A stretch of 64,000 nucleotides of DNA from Actinobacillus genomosp. 1. Its GTDB lineage: Bacteria > Pseudomonadota > Gammaproteobacteria > Enterobacterales > Pasteurellaceae. This document shows positions 9,008 to 17,705 of the stretch, piece after piece (positions within the stretch are counted from its first letter, which is position 1; each line of letters begins with the position of its first letter). The position numbers were made by a program, and so were the translations under genes. The notes under the pieces were generated by a model, which saw only the letters and a list, made by a program, of their open reading frames with translations, was not told the DNA's origin and searched no databases. The stretch is from NCBI RefSeq assembly GCF_029774175.1, contig NZ_CP103834.1, positions 1,846,001 through 1,910,000 of the forward strand. Direction: 5' to 3'.

Positions 9008-9316
9008 TTAGAGCTGTGCCATTTGTTCTAATAATTGCGGAGATTTGTCCACCATTCGTAATAACAAAGTAGCTTGTGGATTCGGTTTAGTTTTGCCTTG
9101 CTCCCACCCTTGATAAGTCCGCACGGAAGTATGCAATTTATGCGCAAAAACCGCTTGCGACAGATTTAATTTTTCTCGAATCGATTTAACTTCAGACGGG
9201 CTAAGTTCTACTGGTTCAGGCTTTTCTAATACCGTGGTTCGCAGGGTGATTTTGCCTTGGATATGTTTTTCATAAGCATCAAGCCCTTCCATTAAATCAT
9301 CAAAAAGTTTTCCCAT
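9008..9316 (-). CDS. HigA-like antitoxin, XRE-family helix-turn-helix
   Basis: 102-residue cytosolic DNA-binding antitoxin. The N-terminal part (MGKLFDDLMEGLDAYEKHIQGK) resembles the toxin-contacting arm of HigA2/NadS-like antitoxins. The HTH lies at residues 40-75 (VKSIREKLNLSQAVFAHKLH, VRTYQGWEQGKTKPNP). It overlaps the end of the toxin gene by 17 bases, so the toxin comes first (higBA order). It should neutralise the toxin and repress the operon through the palindrome upstream of the toxin start. The symbol is left blank because the subfamily was not tested. Confidence 0.88.
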   Translation of the reverse strand: MGKLFDDLMEGLDAYEKHIQGKITLRTTVLEKPEPVELSPSEVKSIREKLNLSQAVFAHKLHTSVRTYQGWEQGKTKPNPQATLLLRMVDKSPQLLEQMAQL

Positions 9317-9662
9317 TACAACTCCTTATCTCTAATTCAACAATACGCTTCACTTTATTCGCTAACATATTGCGTTCCGTATTAGATAAATCTGATTGTT
9401 CATCTTTACCATATGCGGTAACCAACAAAATTTTTGAATAATTCACAATATGATAATAAATTACCCTTGCTCCACCTCTCTTACCTTTATTTCGTTGCAT
9501 ATCTGCAATTCTAATTTTGCGTAAGCCGTTCGTACCTTGGATTAAATCTCCTTTATTAGGATTTTCTAATAGCTCATTCTGAAAATGTCTATATTCTTCA
9601 TCACTAAGGTGCTTTTGTCTATATCGCTCAAAAGGTGGTAATTCTACAAAAACTAACTTCAC
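9300..9662 (-). CDS. HigB/RelE-like toxin
   Basis: Predicted 120-residue mRNA interferase of the RelE/HigB superfamily, close in look to HigB2-type toxins (KLVFVELPPFERYRQKHLSDEEY near the start, GLRKIRIADMQRNKGKRGGARVIYY in the core, YGKDEQSDLSNTER towards the end). I choose the GTG at 9662: it has a GAGG ribosome site, matches the family start, and lies inside the 17-bp operator, whereas the ATG at 9701 would start upstream of the operator and add 13 residues without a ribosome site. Confidence 0.87.
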   Translation of the reverse strand: MKLVFVELPPFERYRQKHLSDEEYRHFQNELLENPNKGDLIQGTNGLRKIRIADMQRNKGKRGGARVIYYHIVNYSKILLVTAYGKDEQSDLSNTERNMLANKVKRIVELEIRSCNGKTF

Positions 9663-9675
9663 TGTTTCCCTCACT

Positions 9676-9692
9676 ATACGCTTAAAGCGTAT
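9676..9692. promoter_or_regulatory. Palindromic operator of the HigBA pair
   Basis: Perfect inverted repeat ATACGCTT-A-AAGCGTAT (8-bp arms, 1-base centre) 14 bases upstream of the GTG start of the toxin. Its place and symmetry suit a dimeric HTH antitoxin acting as autorepressor. Confidence 0.7.
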
Positions 9693-9801
9693 GCTTTTCA
9701 ACCAATGAAAGATAGCTTATAAGTGTTTAAGTAACATACAACTTGATTATTCTTTTTTTGCGATCAAGATCGAAAAATCAACGTATTAATAATCACTCAA
9801 C

Positions 9802-9833
9802 AAAAAATAAGGCTAGTGATCACTAGCCTTTTT
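9802..9833 (-). terminator. Terminator of mutS
   Basis: Perfect palindromic stem AAGGCTAGTGA / TCACTAGCCTT followed on the minus strand by TATTTTTTG, directly after the mutS stop codon. Confidence 0.88.
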
Positions 9834-9840
9834 GATCTTC

Positions 9841-12435
9841 TTAAGCCATTAATTTTTTTAAGCGATACAACTCATCCAACGCTTGGCGAGGGGTAAGTTC
9901 ATCTGGGTCGATGCTCATTAATGCTTTTTCCACGTCACTTTGTTGTACAACAAGCGGTTGAATTTGCGGTGTTTCTTGCAAATCCGCAGCGAATAATAAA
10001 TTACCTTGCGGGTTATCGTGCGCTTCTTTGGTTTGTAATGAGATCTCTTCCAAATGCGCTAAACGCTGTTTCGCCAGTTGAATAACCTGTTTCGGCACAC
10101 CGGCAAGCGCCGCTACCGCTAAACCGTAGCTTTTACTTGCCGCACCTTCTTGTACGCTGTGCATAAACACGATGGAATCCTGATGTTCTCGCGCATCTAA
10201 ATGCACGTTCGCTACACCTTTTAACTGACTTGGCAAACTGGTCAGCTCAAAATAATGAGTCGCAAATAAGGTAAGCGATTGGGTTTTCTTGGCTAGCCAT
10301 TCGGCACACGCCCACGCAAGCGATAAACCGTCATAAGTTGAAGTTCCACGCCCGATTTCATCGATCAGCACTAAGCTGTTTTCGGTTGCCTGATGCAAGA
10401 TATTCGCCATTTCGGTCATTTCCACCATAAAAGTTGAACGCCCCGAGGCTAAATCATCACTTGCACCGATACGAGTAAAAATACGGTCTAACGCACCGAT
10501 TTCCGCACTGTCCGCCGGCACAAAGCTACCGATATATGCCATTAAGCTGATCAATGCGATTTGACGCATATAGGTACTTTTACCGCCCATATTCGGGCCG
10601 GTTACCACCAATAAATGACGTTGTGCGTTTAAGAATACCGGATTGGCAATAAACGGATCTTTTAACACTTGCTCCACCACCGGATGGCGACCTCCTTTGA
10701 TATTCACGCCTCGTTGTAAGCTGAACGTCGGACGCACATAGTTCAAACTTTCCGCTCGCTCGGCAAGATTGGTCAGTACGTCTAATTCGGATAATGCCAT
10801 CGCCGCCAACTGCAATTCGCCCAAACGCGGCATAAGTAAATCGAACAACTCATCATAAAGTTGTTTCTCCAATGCTAATGACGCACCTTTTGCTTTCAGC
10901 ACCTTATCTTCATAGGTTTTCAGCTCGGGAATAATATAACGCTCGGCATTTTTCAAGGTTTGGCGGCGTACGTAGTGCATCGGGGCTTTATGCGCTTGTC
11001 CTTGGCTAATTTGAATATAGTAGCCGTGTACTGCATTAAAGCCGATTTTAAGCGTATCAATACCGGTTGCTTCTCTTTCTCGAATTTCGAGATTTTCCAA
11101 ATATTGCGTTGCACCGGCAGAAAGCTCTCGCCATTCGTCCAACTCCGCATTGTAACCTGCGGCAATTACACCGCCGTCACGAATTAATTGTGGAGGCGTT
11201 TCAATAATCGCACGTTCAAGCAGTGCGTGTAATTCACTGAAATCGCCTATTTGTGCCACAAGTGCATCAAGCGAAGCGGTCAAATTTTTCGCATTTTTTG
11301 CAATATCAGGCAATTGTGCCAAGGCGGTACGCAAACGGGTTAAATCACGTGGGCGAGCCGAGCGCAATGCAACACGAGCAAGGATTCGCTCCATATCACC
11401 GACATTTTGTAGTAACGGCTGAAGCAGTTCGATACGTTGTTCTTTTTGTAAAGTGTCAATTATATCTTGACGCTTTTTCAACTTTTCTAGGTCACGAATC
11501 GGTTGATGAATCCAGCGTTTCAGCAAACGGCTACCCATTGGCGTAACGCATTTATCTAAAACCGCTGCTAACGTGTTTTCCGTTCCGCCGGCTAAGTTTT
11601 GGGTAAGTTCTAAGTTACGGCGAGTTGCCGCATCCAGCAAAACGGTATCGCTATTTTGTGCCAAATGAATACTGTTGATATGCGGTAAGGCTGTACGTTG
11701 CGTTTCTTGTGCATAGTGTAAAACACAACCCGCCGCACATAATGCCACCACGGCTTTTTCCACCCCAAAACCGGCTAAACTTTGTGTACCGAATTGGCGA
11801 TTTAATAAATTAATCGCCGTGACTAACTCAAATTCCCACACCGGACGGCGACGTAAGCCTTTATAATTATTTAAAATCTCAGCGGCAGAAAAATCTTCCG
11901 CATATAGAATTTCTGCCGGTTGTAAGCGTTGTAATTCGGCAGCGAGCGCTTCTTTATTTGGTAATTCGGTAATTAAAAAACGTCCGGAAGTCATATCCAA
12001 AGTTGCAATCGCAAACACGCCCTTTTCTTCGTAAATCGCTGCAACTAAATTATCCTGTCGTTCCGGCAATAACGCTTCATCACTTACGGTACCGGGGGTA
12101 ACAATGCGCACAACTTTACGTTCAACCGGGCCTTTACTGGTTGCTGGATCACCAATCTGCTCACAAATCGCCACCGATTCGCCCAATGCGACCAATTTAG
12201 CTAAATAGCCTTCTACCGCATGATAAGGCACGCCAGCCATCGGAATCGGCTCACCCGCCGATGCGCCTCGCTTGGTCAAAGAAATATCTAACAACGCCGC
12301 CGCTTTTTTGGCATCGTCATAAAACAATTCGTAAAAATCGCCCATACGATAAAACAACAAAATATCAGGATTTTGCGCTTTAAGTTGCAAATATTGCACC
12401 ATCATCGGCGTGTGCTTAGAAAGATCTTGAGTCAT
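9841..12435 (-). CDS. mutS: DNA mismatch repair protein MutS
   Basis: Mismatch-recognition ATPase of the MutHLS pathway; 864 residues. Domain I carries the mismatch-reading Phe-x-Glu (YRMGDFYELFYDDA, near residue 35). The connector, lever and clamp domains follow, then the ATPase with Walker A GPNMGGKST, the signature DLASGRSTFMVEM and Walker B LVLIDEIGRGTSTYDG, and ATHYFELT. A C-terminal dimerisation helix ends the protein. It is transcribed alone, with its own terminator. Confidence 0.98.
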   Translation of the reverse strand: MTQDLSKHTPMMVQYLQLKAQNPDILLFYRMGDFYELFYDDAKKAAALLDISLTKRGASAGEPIPMAGVPYHAVEGYLAKLVALGESVAICEQIGDPATSKGPVERKVVRIVTPGTVSDEALLPERQDNLVAAIYEEKGVFAIATLDMTSGRFLITELPNKEALAAELQRLQPAEILYAEDFSAAEILNNYKGLRRRPVWEFELVTAINLLNRQFGTQSLAGFGVEKAVVALCAAGCVLHYAQETQRTALPHINSIHLAQNSDTVLLDAATRRNLELTQNLAGGTENTLAAVLDKCVTPMGSRLLKRWIHQPIRDLEKLKKRQDIIDTLQKEQRIELLQPLLQNVGDMERILARVALRSARPRDLTRLRTALAQLPDIAKNAKNLTASLDALVAQIGDFSELHALLERAIIETPPQLIRDGGVIAAGYNAELDEWRELSAGATQYLENLEIREREATGIDTLKIGFNAVHGYYIQISQGQAHKAPMHYVRRQTLKNAERYIIPELKTYEDKVLKAKGASLALEKQLYDELFDLLMPRLGELQLAAMALSELDVLTNLAERAESLNYVRPTFSLQRGVNIKGGRHPVVEQVLKDPFIANPVFLNAQRHLLVVTGPNMGGKSTYMRQIALISLMAYIGSFVPADSAEIGALDRIFTRIGASDDLASGRSTFMVEMTEMANILHQATENSLVLIDEIGRGTSTYDGLSLAWACAEWLAKKTQSLTLFATHYFELTSLPSQLKGVANVHLDAREHQDSIVFMHSVQEGAASKSYGLAVAALAGVPKQVIQLAKQRLAHLEEISLQTKEAHDNPQGNLLFAADLQETPQIQPLVVQQSDVEKALMSIDPDELTPRQALDELYRLKKLMA

Positions 12436-12547
12436 AGCTTCGCAGTTAAGTTAGTCAAAATTGGCGGTTAGTGTAACAGATTGAGGAAGTGGAAAAAACT
12501 GCGAGGCATAAAAGGAATAATTCGGAGAATAATAAAAGGAATGAAAC

Positions 12548-12590
12548 AAGCGGGCTAAATTTGCAAAATTTTTGCTAATTTAAACCGCTT
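12548..12590 (-). terminator. Paired uptake-signal hairpin after the ABC ATPase gene
   Basis: Imperfect inverted AAGCGGGCTAAATT / AATTTAAACCGCTT, 11 bases past the end of the ATP-binding gene. Confidence 0.5.
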
Positions 12591-12600
12591 ATCAGAAAGT

Positions 12601-13350
12601 TTAATCCGCACGAATTTGATGTAAGAAGCGTTTAGTGCGTTCGTGTTGCGGATTCTGGAAAAGTTGTGCCGGCGAGCCTTGTTCAACAATTTCACCGCCG
12701 TCCATCACGACCACCACATCCGCCACATCTAATGCGAATTTGATTTCGTGCGTAACCACCACCATTGTCCAGCCTTCCAAGGCAAGTTCTTTCATGGTAT
12801 TGAGTACATCTTGCACCAATTCCGGATCAAGTGCCGAAGTCGGTTCATCAAATAACATCAATTCCGGTTGAATCGCTAATGCACGTGCAATACCAACCCG
12901 CTGTTGCTGACCACCGGAGAGTTGGAACGGGTAAAGCTGCGCTTTATCGGATAAACCGACTTTTGCCAACAATTTCTCGGCTTCCGCTTTGGCTTGTTCC
13001 GGCTTTTTGCCTTGCACAAATACCGGGCCTTCCATCACATTTTCTAATGCGGTTTTGTGTGGAAATAAGTTGTAATTTTGGAACACCATACCCGATTTAC
13101 GGCGTAAGGAAAGAATCTGTTTTTTGATATTTTTTGCTGAAAAATCTACGCTTAACGGCTCTGAGCCGTCAAATGTGATTGTGCCTTGCTCCGGCATTTC
13201 CAGCGCATTTAAACAACGTAAAAACGTGGTTTTACCGGAACCGGACGGCCCAAGAATTACCACCACCTGACCTTTTTTAATTTCTAGATCGATGCCACGT
13301 AAAATCGTGTTGTTGCCAAAGGTTTTATGAATATTGCTAATTTTGATCAT
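12601..13350 (-). CDS. Polar amino acid (probably cystine/cysteine) ABC transporter ATPase
   Basis: Cytosolic ATPase subunit of an HisP/GlnQ-type amino acid importer; 249 residues. Walker A GPSGSGKTT, Q-loop VFQNYNLFPH, signature LSGGQQQRVGIARAL, Walker B LMLFDEPTSALDPE and the H-loop VVTHEIKFA are all present. It sits 21 bases after the permease gene. Specificity for cystine or cysteine is inferred only from the adjacent cysteine desulfidase gene. No solute-binding protein gene lies in this cluster, so the binding protein must be encoded elsewhere. Confidence 0.93.
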   Translation of the reverse strand: MIKISNIHKTFGNNTILRGIDLEIKKGQVVVILGPSGSGKTTFLRCLNALEMPEQGTITFDGSEPLSVDFSAKNIKKQILSLRRKSGMVFQNYNLFPHKTALENVMEGPVFVQGKKPEQAKAEAEKLLAKVGLSDKAQLYPFQLSGGQQQRVGIARALAIQPELMLFDEPTSALDPELVQDVLNTMKELALEGWTMVVVTHEIKFALDVADVVVVMDGGEIVEQGSPAQLFQNPQHERTKRFLHQIRAD

Positions 13351-13371
13351 TTTGTTTTCCGTGGTTAGCCA

Positions 13372-14088
13372 TTATTTCGCTACAAAGCGGTTAAAGCGGC
13401 GTTCGAGTTTTGCTTGAATCAAGAAAAGTACCCAACAGAAACACCAATAAATTAAACCCGCCTCAATATATACCGGCAAGAAGTCGTAAGACATATTCGC
13501 CATTTGTTGTGCGACACGGAACATTTCCGTTACTGTTACCACAGAGGCCAACGAGGTGTCTTTAAACAAACCGATAAAAGTGTTGCTTAACGGCGGCACT
13601 GCGACTCGAATCGCTTGCGGTGCAATAATCCGGCGGAAGGTTTGCATATAAGTCATACCGATGGTATAACCGGCTTCCCATTGCCCTTTCGGCACGGAAG
13701 AAATCGCCGCACGCACGGTTTCCGAACCGTATGCACCGATATTCAGAGAGAAACCGATAATCGCCGCCGGAATCGGATCAATATACACACCGATCGCCGG
13801 CAAGCCGTAAAATACCACCGAGATTTGCACCAACATCGGTGTGCCTCGAATAATCGAGATATACACTTTCACAATCGCAAGTGCGATGCGATGCAACATA
13901 CCGTTTACCGGAGTCACTCGGATCAAGGCGACGCCGACCGCAATCGCCATACCGATAATAAAAGAAGCGATTGCTAACGGAATGGAAACTAAGACCGCCG
14001 CTTCAACCATTGGGAAGAAGGCATCCATCACCAGTTTCACACGTGCTTCATCCATAAATGGAATTTGCAGTAATAAATTTTCTAACAC
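13372..14088 (-). CDS. Polar amino acid (probably cystine/cysteine) ABC transporter permease
   Basis: 238-residue inner-membrane permease of the HisMQ family with about five TM segments. The family segments MLVQISVVFYGLPAIG and AAYTSE-type EAA loop (YGSETVRAAISSVPKGQWEAG) through RIIAPQAIRVAVPPL are clear. It is cotranscribed with the ATPase and lies downstream of the cyuA-like gene with a hairpin between them. The substrate is inferred from context. Confidence 0.92.
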   Translation of the reverse strand: MLENLLLQIPFMDEARVKLVMDAFFPMVEAAVLVSIPLAIASFIIGMAIAVGVALIRVTPVNGMLHRIALAIVKVYISIIRGTPMLVQISVVFYGLPAIGVYIDPIPAAIIGFSLNIGAYGSETVRAAISSVPKGQWEAGYTIGMTYMQTFRRIIAPQAIRVAVPPLSNTFIGLFKDTSLASVVTVTEMFRVAQQMANMSYDFLPVYIEAGLIYWCFCWVLFLIQAKLERRFNRFVAK

Positions 14089-14172
14089 AAGTTTTCCTAA
14101 TTGAAATGTAATAAATTGAATTTTAAGGGATATAAATAGAAATGTACACGTCTAGACGGCTAAATAAAAAAT

Positions 14173-14214
14173 AAGCGGTAAAATTTGTTAAAATTTGGAC
14201 AAATTCTACCGCTT
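14173..14214 (-). terminator. Paired uptake-signal hairpin after the cyuA-like gene
   Basis: Inverted AAGCGGTAAAATTT / AAATTCTACCGCTT in the 148-base gap between the desulfidase gene and the permease gene; it may terminate or attenuate transcription between them. Confidence 0.6.
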
Positions 14215-14236
14215 GTTACCTTTCAATATTTACCGA

Positions 14237-15535
14237 TTATACGTTTTTCGGTTTGCTCACCATAATCTCAATCACTTGGCGATCAGTATATTGCATACTG
14301 CGGGAAGCAATCGCACAAAGGTTATTGATTGAACGGTCGATTTGGTGTTCGACAATCCCTTCGTTGCCGGTCACTTGGGTATCGTCCAATGCCATTAAAA
14401 TCGATTTATAACTGGAACTCACACTGGTTGAAACCTTCATCGCGCAGCTATTTGCCGCACCGTCACAGATAATGCCGCTGATGTCGCCGATCATACTGCT
14501 GATTGCCATACTAATCGCTTCAAATTTGCCGGTTAGCAACCACGCTACGCCGGCGCAACTGCCCATAGCCGCCGTAGTGACCGCACATAACGCAGAGAGT
14601 TTCGGTAATTTACTATGAATATAAATCGCCATTAAATGCGATAGGAATAAGGCTCGAATCAACTGTTCTTCACTCGCAGCTAAATGACGCGCGACCACAA
14701 CCACCGGCATTGTCGCCGTAATCCCTTGGTTGCCGGAACCCGAATTACTCATTGCCGGTAAATTTGCGCCACCCATGCGTGCATCACTGGCAGCGGTAGT
14801 TTCAATCACAATTCGATTCAATAAATCGTCACTAATTAATCCTTTGCCGATTTGTTTTTGTAGCGTTCGCCCGATATGTAAACCGTAATCTTGATTCAAA
14901 CCTTCTTGTGAAAGCGCACTATTTAAAATCGCCGCTTGTTGAATAAAGCGAATCTTCTCTAATTCCACATTTAAAGAAAAATCATAAATATCTTTCGCAT
15001 TTAAGTCAGCAAAAACATTTTCCGCATTTTCACTTTCCACTACACAAGGTTTGGAAAATAGTAATTCGCCGTTTTTCTCAATATAAATCACATTGGTATG
15101 ATGTGCGGCAATACGCACTTTGACTTGTTGATCGGTATTAAACAGTGTGGCTTCGGAATAGAGAATATGTTCGGTATCGGAAATACTCACTTCGATTTTA
15201 TGATCGTTGATCATTTGTTTCGCCAGTGCCACTTGTTCGGAGGTAATCTGTTTTAATACTTCTAAACCGCCGTTTGGATCGCCGCCGATTGCCCCGATTG
15301 CCGCCGCCATGGTTAAGCCGACCGTACCCGTCCCGGGAACGGTTACCCCCATACCGTTTTTCATCAAATTCGGCGAAACTTTAGCTTCGATACGATCAGG
15401 TAACGCCCCTAAATACTGACGAGCCACAGCCGCTGCTAACGCCAAAGAAACAGGTTCGGTACAACCTAACGCCGGCACGACTTCTTGTTGTACGGTGGCA
15501 AGAATCGCTTGTTCTAATTCCGATTTAAATTTCAT
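14237..15535 (-). CDS. cyuA: L-cysteine desulfidase-like protein (UPF0597 / CyuA family)
   Basis: 432-residue member of the UPF0597 (YhaM/CyuA) family, an oxygen-labile Fe-S enzyme group that converts L-cysteine to pyruvate, ammonia and sulfide. Cys25 in ALGCTEPVSLALAAA and the C-terminal cluster CAGVAW ... ICDGAANSCAMK match the cysteines expected for catalysis and cluster binding. The serine/glycine-rich ASDARMGGANLPAMSNSGSGNQG segment is typical. It lies upstream of an amino acid ABC importer, which suggests cysteine uptake and breakdown. The gene symbol rests on family resemblance. Confidence 0.85.
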   Translation of the reverse strand: MKFKSELEQAILATVQQEVVPALGCTEPVSLALAAAVARQYLGALPDRIEAKVSPNLMKNGMGVTVPGTGTVGLTMAAAIGAIGGDPNGGLEVLKQITSEQVALAKQMINDHKIEVSISDTEHILYSEATLFNTDQQVKVRIAAHHTNVIYIEKNGELLFSKPCVVESENAENVFADLNAKDIYDFSLNVELEKIRFIQQAAILNSALSQEGLNQDYGLHIGRTLQKQIGKGLISDDLLNRIVIETTAASDARMGGANLPAMSNSGSGNQGITATMPVVVVARHLAASEEQLIRALFLSHLMAIYIHSKLPKLSALCAVTTAAMGSCAGVAWLLTGKFEAISMAISSMIGDISGIICDGAANSCAMKVSTSVSSSYKSILMALDDTQVTGNEGIVEHQIDRSINNLCAIASRSMQYTDRQVIEIMVSKPKNV

Positions 15536-15648
15536 TTAATTTTCTATCCTTAATTATTCATCAGTTATGTTGTTATTATAAATTTTAAAAAATACGACCG
15601 AGATAAAATTTTACTAAAAAAGCCGCAACATATTCCACCGTTTCATAA

Positions 15649-15665
15649 GATGATTTTCATTCATC
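15649..15665. promoter_or_regulatory. Possible NsrR/regulator site upstream of the RIC-like gene
   Basis: Inverted GATGA-N7-TCATC in the 282-base divergent gap between the cyuA-like gene and the di-iron protein gene. The spacing and sequence faintly resemble NO-responsive NsrR boxes, which commonly control ytfE genes. This is a weak match by eye. Confidence 0.3.
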
Positions 15666-15817
15666 GTTATCCGTTTTAAGTTTTAGCTAAAAATCCGCGA
15701 AAAATGACCGCTTTTTGATTTAAGTCTAATCGCTACCCCGTCTTGATTATAGAGCCGCTTCATTTCCAAATTTATAATTCCTACTAATTTAATCAACTAT
15801 ATTATTAGGAGTTTACG

Positions 15818-16312
15818 ATGTCCGTTTTAACTGATAAAGATTGGCATACAGCCCCGCTTAGCGAAATCATTGATTTTATTATCCCCCGTTTTCACGATAA
15901 ACATCGCAACCAATTACCACCCCTAATTGAATTGGCGGAAAAAGTGGAATCCGTTCATACAGATAGTGCTGATTGCCCGAAAGGTTTAGCGGCGATTATT
16001 CGTAAAATTTATACGGATTTAGTGAATCATATGATGAAGGAAGAACAAATTTTGTTCCCGTTGATTAAAGCCGGCAGAGGAAAAATGGCGGCGGCACCGA
16101 TTTCTGTGATGGAAGCCGAACACGATGAAGCCGGTAACGATGTTGAAGCAATGCAAAAACTGACGAATAATTTCAACCCGCCGGAGGGTGCTTGCACGTC
16201 TTGGCGTCATTTATATCAAGGCTTACGAGAATTTGCCGCTGATTTAGATGCGCACGTGGATTTGGAAAATAATACGCTTTTCCCTCGTGCGTTAGCCGGT
16301 GATCAGCCTTAA
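15818..16312 (+). CDS. Hemerythrin-domain di-iron protein (short RIC/YtfE-like)
   Basis: 164-residue cytosolic protein of the Repair-of-Iron-Centres family, which restores Fe-S clusters damaged by nitric oxide or peroxide. Iron ligand motifs are visible: FHDKHR (residues 25-30), HMMKEEQILFPLI, MEAEHDEAG and DAHVDLENNTLFPR. The family's N-terminal ScdA_N domain with its conserved cysteine (about 60 residues in E. coli YtfE) is absent. The start has a good AGGAG site and no coding frame upstream, so the short form looks genuine. Confidence 0.85.
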   Translation: MSVLTDKDWHTAPLSEIIDFIIPRFHDKHRNQLPPLIELAEKVESVHTDSADCPKGLAAIIRKIYTDLVNHMMKEEQILFPLIKAGRGKMAAAPISVMEAEHDEAGNDVEAMQKLTNNFNPPEGACTSWRHLYQGLREFAADLDAHVDLENNTLFPRALAGDQP

Positions 16313-16318
16313 GCAAAA

Positions 16319-16376
16319 ACAAGCGGTTGATTTTAAAGAAAAATTTGCAAAATTCTTGTGAAAATCAACCGCTTGT
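16319..16376 (+). terminator. Paired uptake-signal terminator
   Basis: Perfect 16-bp arms ACAAGCGGTTGATTTT / AAAATCAACCGCTTGT directly after the di-iron protein stop. Two complete Apl-type uptake signals face each other. Confidence 0.75.
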
Positions 16377-16444
16377 ATAAAGATCTTTTTTAATGTGCGT
16401 AAAAAAGCGCTGCTTCATCTAAACCTCAGCAACGCGCCTTATAT

Positions 16445-17674
16445 TTATCTCTCCTGCATAGCTTGTTTCATACGAGTAATCGGCTTAATCAGATACTGGA
16501 AGACCGTTTTTTCTCCGGTTCGAATATCGACGGTTGCCGTCATACCCGGCGTAATATCTAACTCCTTACCGTTTTTATCCATTAATTTACTGTCATTCGT
16601 TTCAATTAAAATGCGGTAATACGATTGGTCAGGATTCAACTTGAGATTGCTTGGACGGCGTTCATCCTGTAACGTATCTGGGCTTAATAGCACCACTTTT
16701 CCTTCAAGCCCGCCATAAAGTGAATAATCATAGGCACTAATTTTAACCAAAGCCTCTTGACCCGGACGAATAAATGCCACATCTTTAGGACTGATATAGG
16801 CTTGTACCAATAGTTTTTCATCAATCGGCACAATCTCTAAAATATCCTGTCCGGCTTGCACGACACCACCGACCGTATTAATTTTAATATTCTTTACCAC
16901 TCCTCGTAACGGTGCTTTAAGCTGAGAACGCTCTACCGGATCAGCTCTCATTGCCATATTTTCTCGAGCTTGAGCCAATTCCGATTCCGTTTGAACCAAT
17001 TCACTACTTGACTCCGCCGAATAACGGTTTTTTCTTTCCGCAATTTGTTGCGCAAGATCCGCCGATTGGCGTCTGGAACGCAATAGTTCAACCTCAGACA
17101 TTACCCCTCTCGCTACCATCGGAGAGGTAATTGAAATTTCTCTATCAAGTAATGCCTTACTTCTGGTTAGCCCGCTAACCGCCTCTTCCATCGCTTTACG
17201 ACGAGCGGTATAAACCGCAAGCTCACGCTGGCGAATCTCTGTAGGAATTTCTTCTGGAAAATCAAGAGGAGTATCATAGGCTTCCGCACGTAAACGAATC
17301 GCTATTGCCTGTAAATTAAGTACTTTCGCTTCACTTTCACGTAAAATAGCGGAACTTCTCGTATCATCCAAAGTAAGAAGAATTTGCCCTTTTTCAACAA
17401 TATCCCCTTCTTTTACTTTCATTTCACGAATAATACCGGGGTCTAAACTTTGTACAATCTGATCTCGGCTACTCGGGATAATACTTCCTTGCCCTCTAGT
17501 TACTTCCTCTAACGGGCTATTGTATGCCCAAATAACAAATACAATTAAAAAAACAAAGAACAACATAATAACGGAAAAAATACCCTTATGTTTTTCCGTT
17601 TGCATTGCCGCATTAAGATCGTTAATAAGGGCAAGATCAGACTGCTTAATTTCTTCCGATTGCTTATCTTTCAT
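16445..17674 (-). CDS. Type I secretion membrane-fusion (HlyD/LapC-like) adaptor
   Basis: Periplasmic adaptor linking the inner-membrane ATPase to the TolC-like porin; 409 residues. A cytosolic N-tail and one TM (IFSVIMLFFVFLIVFVIWAYN, residues 34-55) precede a lipoyl/barrel part (IVQSLDPGIIREMKVKEGDIVEKGQILLTLDD), a long coiled-coil hairpin (about 110-240), and the C-terminal HlyD motif LKAPLRGVVKNIKINTVGGVV with ITPGMTATVDIRTGEKTVFQYLIKPI. It is the last gene of the adhesin export operon, about 30 bases after the ATPase gene; order resembles bapD of Salmonella bapABCD. Confidence 0.92.
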   Translation of the reverse strand: MKDKQSEEIKQSDLALINDLNAAMQTEKHKGIFSVIMLFFVFLIVFVIWAYNSPLEEVTRGQGSIIPSSRDQIVQSLDPGIIREMKVKEGDIVEKGQILLTLDDTRSSAILRESEAKVLNLQAIAIRLRAEAYDTPLDFPEEIPTEIRQRELAVYTARRKAMEEAVSGLTRSKALLDREISITSPMVARGVMSEVELLRSRRQSADLAQQIAERKNRYSAESSSELVQTESELAQARENMAMRADPVERSQLKAPLRGVVKNIKINTVGGVVQAGQDILEIVPIDEKLLVQAYISPKDVAFIRPGQEALVKISAYDYSLYGGLEGKVVLLSPDTLQDERRPSNLKLNPDQSYYRILIETNDSKLMDKNGKELDITPGMTATVDIRTGEKTVFQYLIKPITRMKQAMQER

Positions 17675-17705
17675 GGATTAATCCTATCACTTAACTTTTT
17701 ACCCA

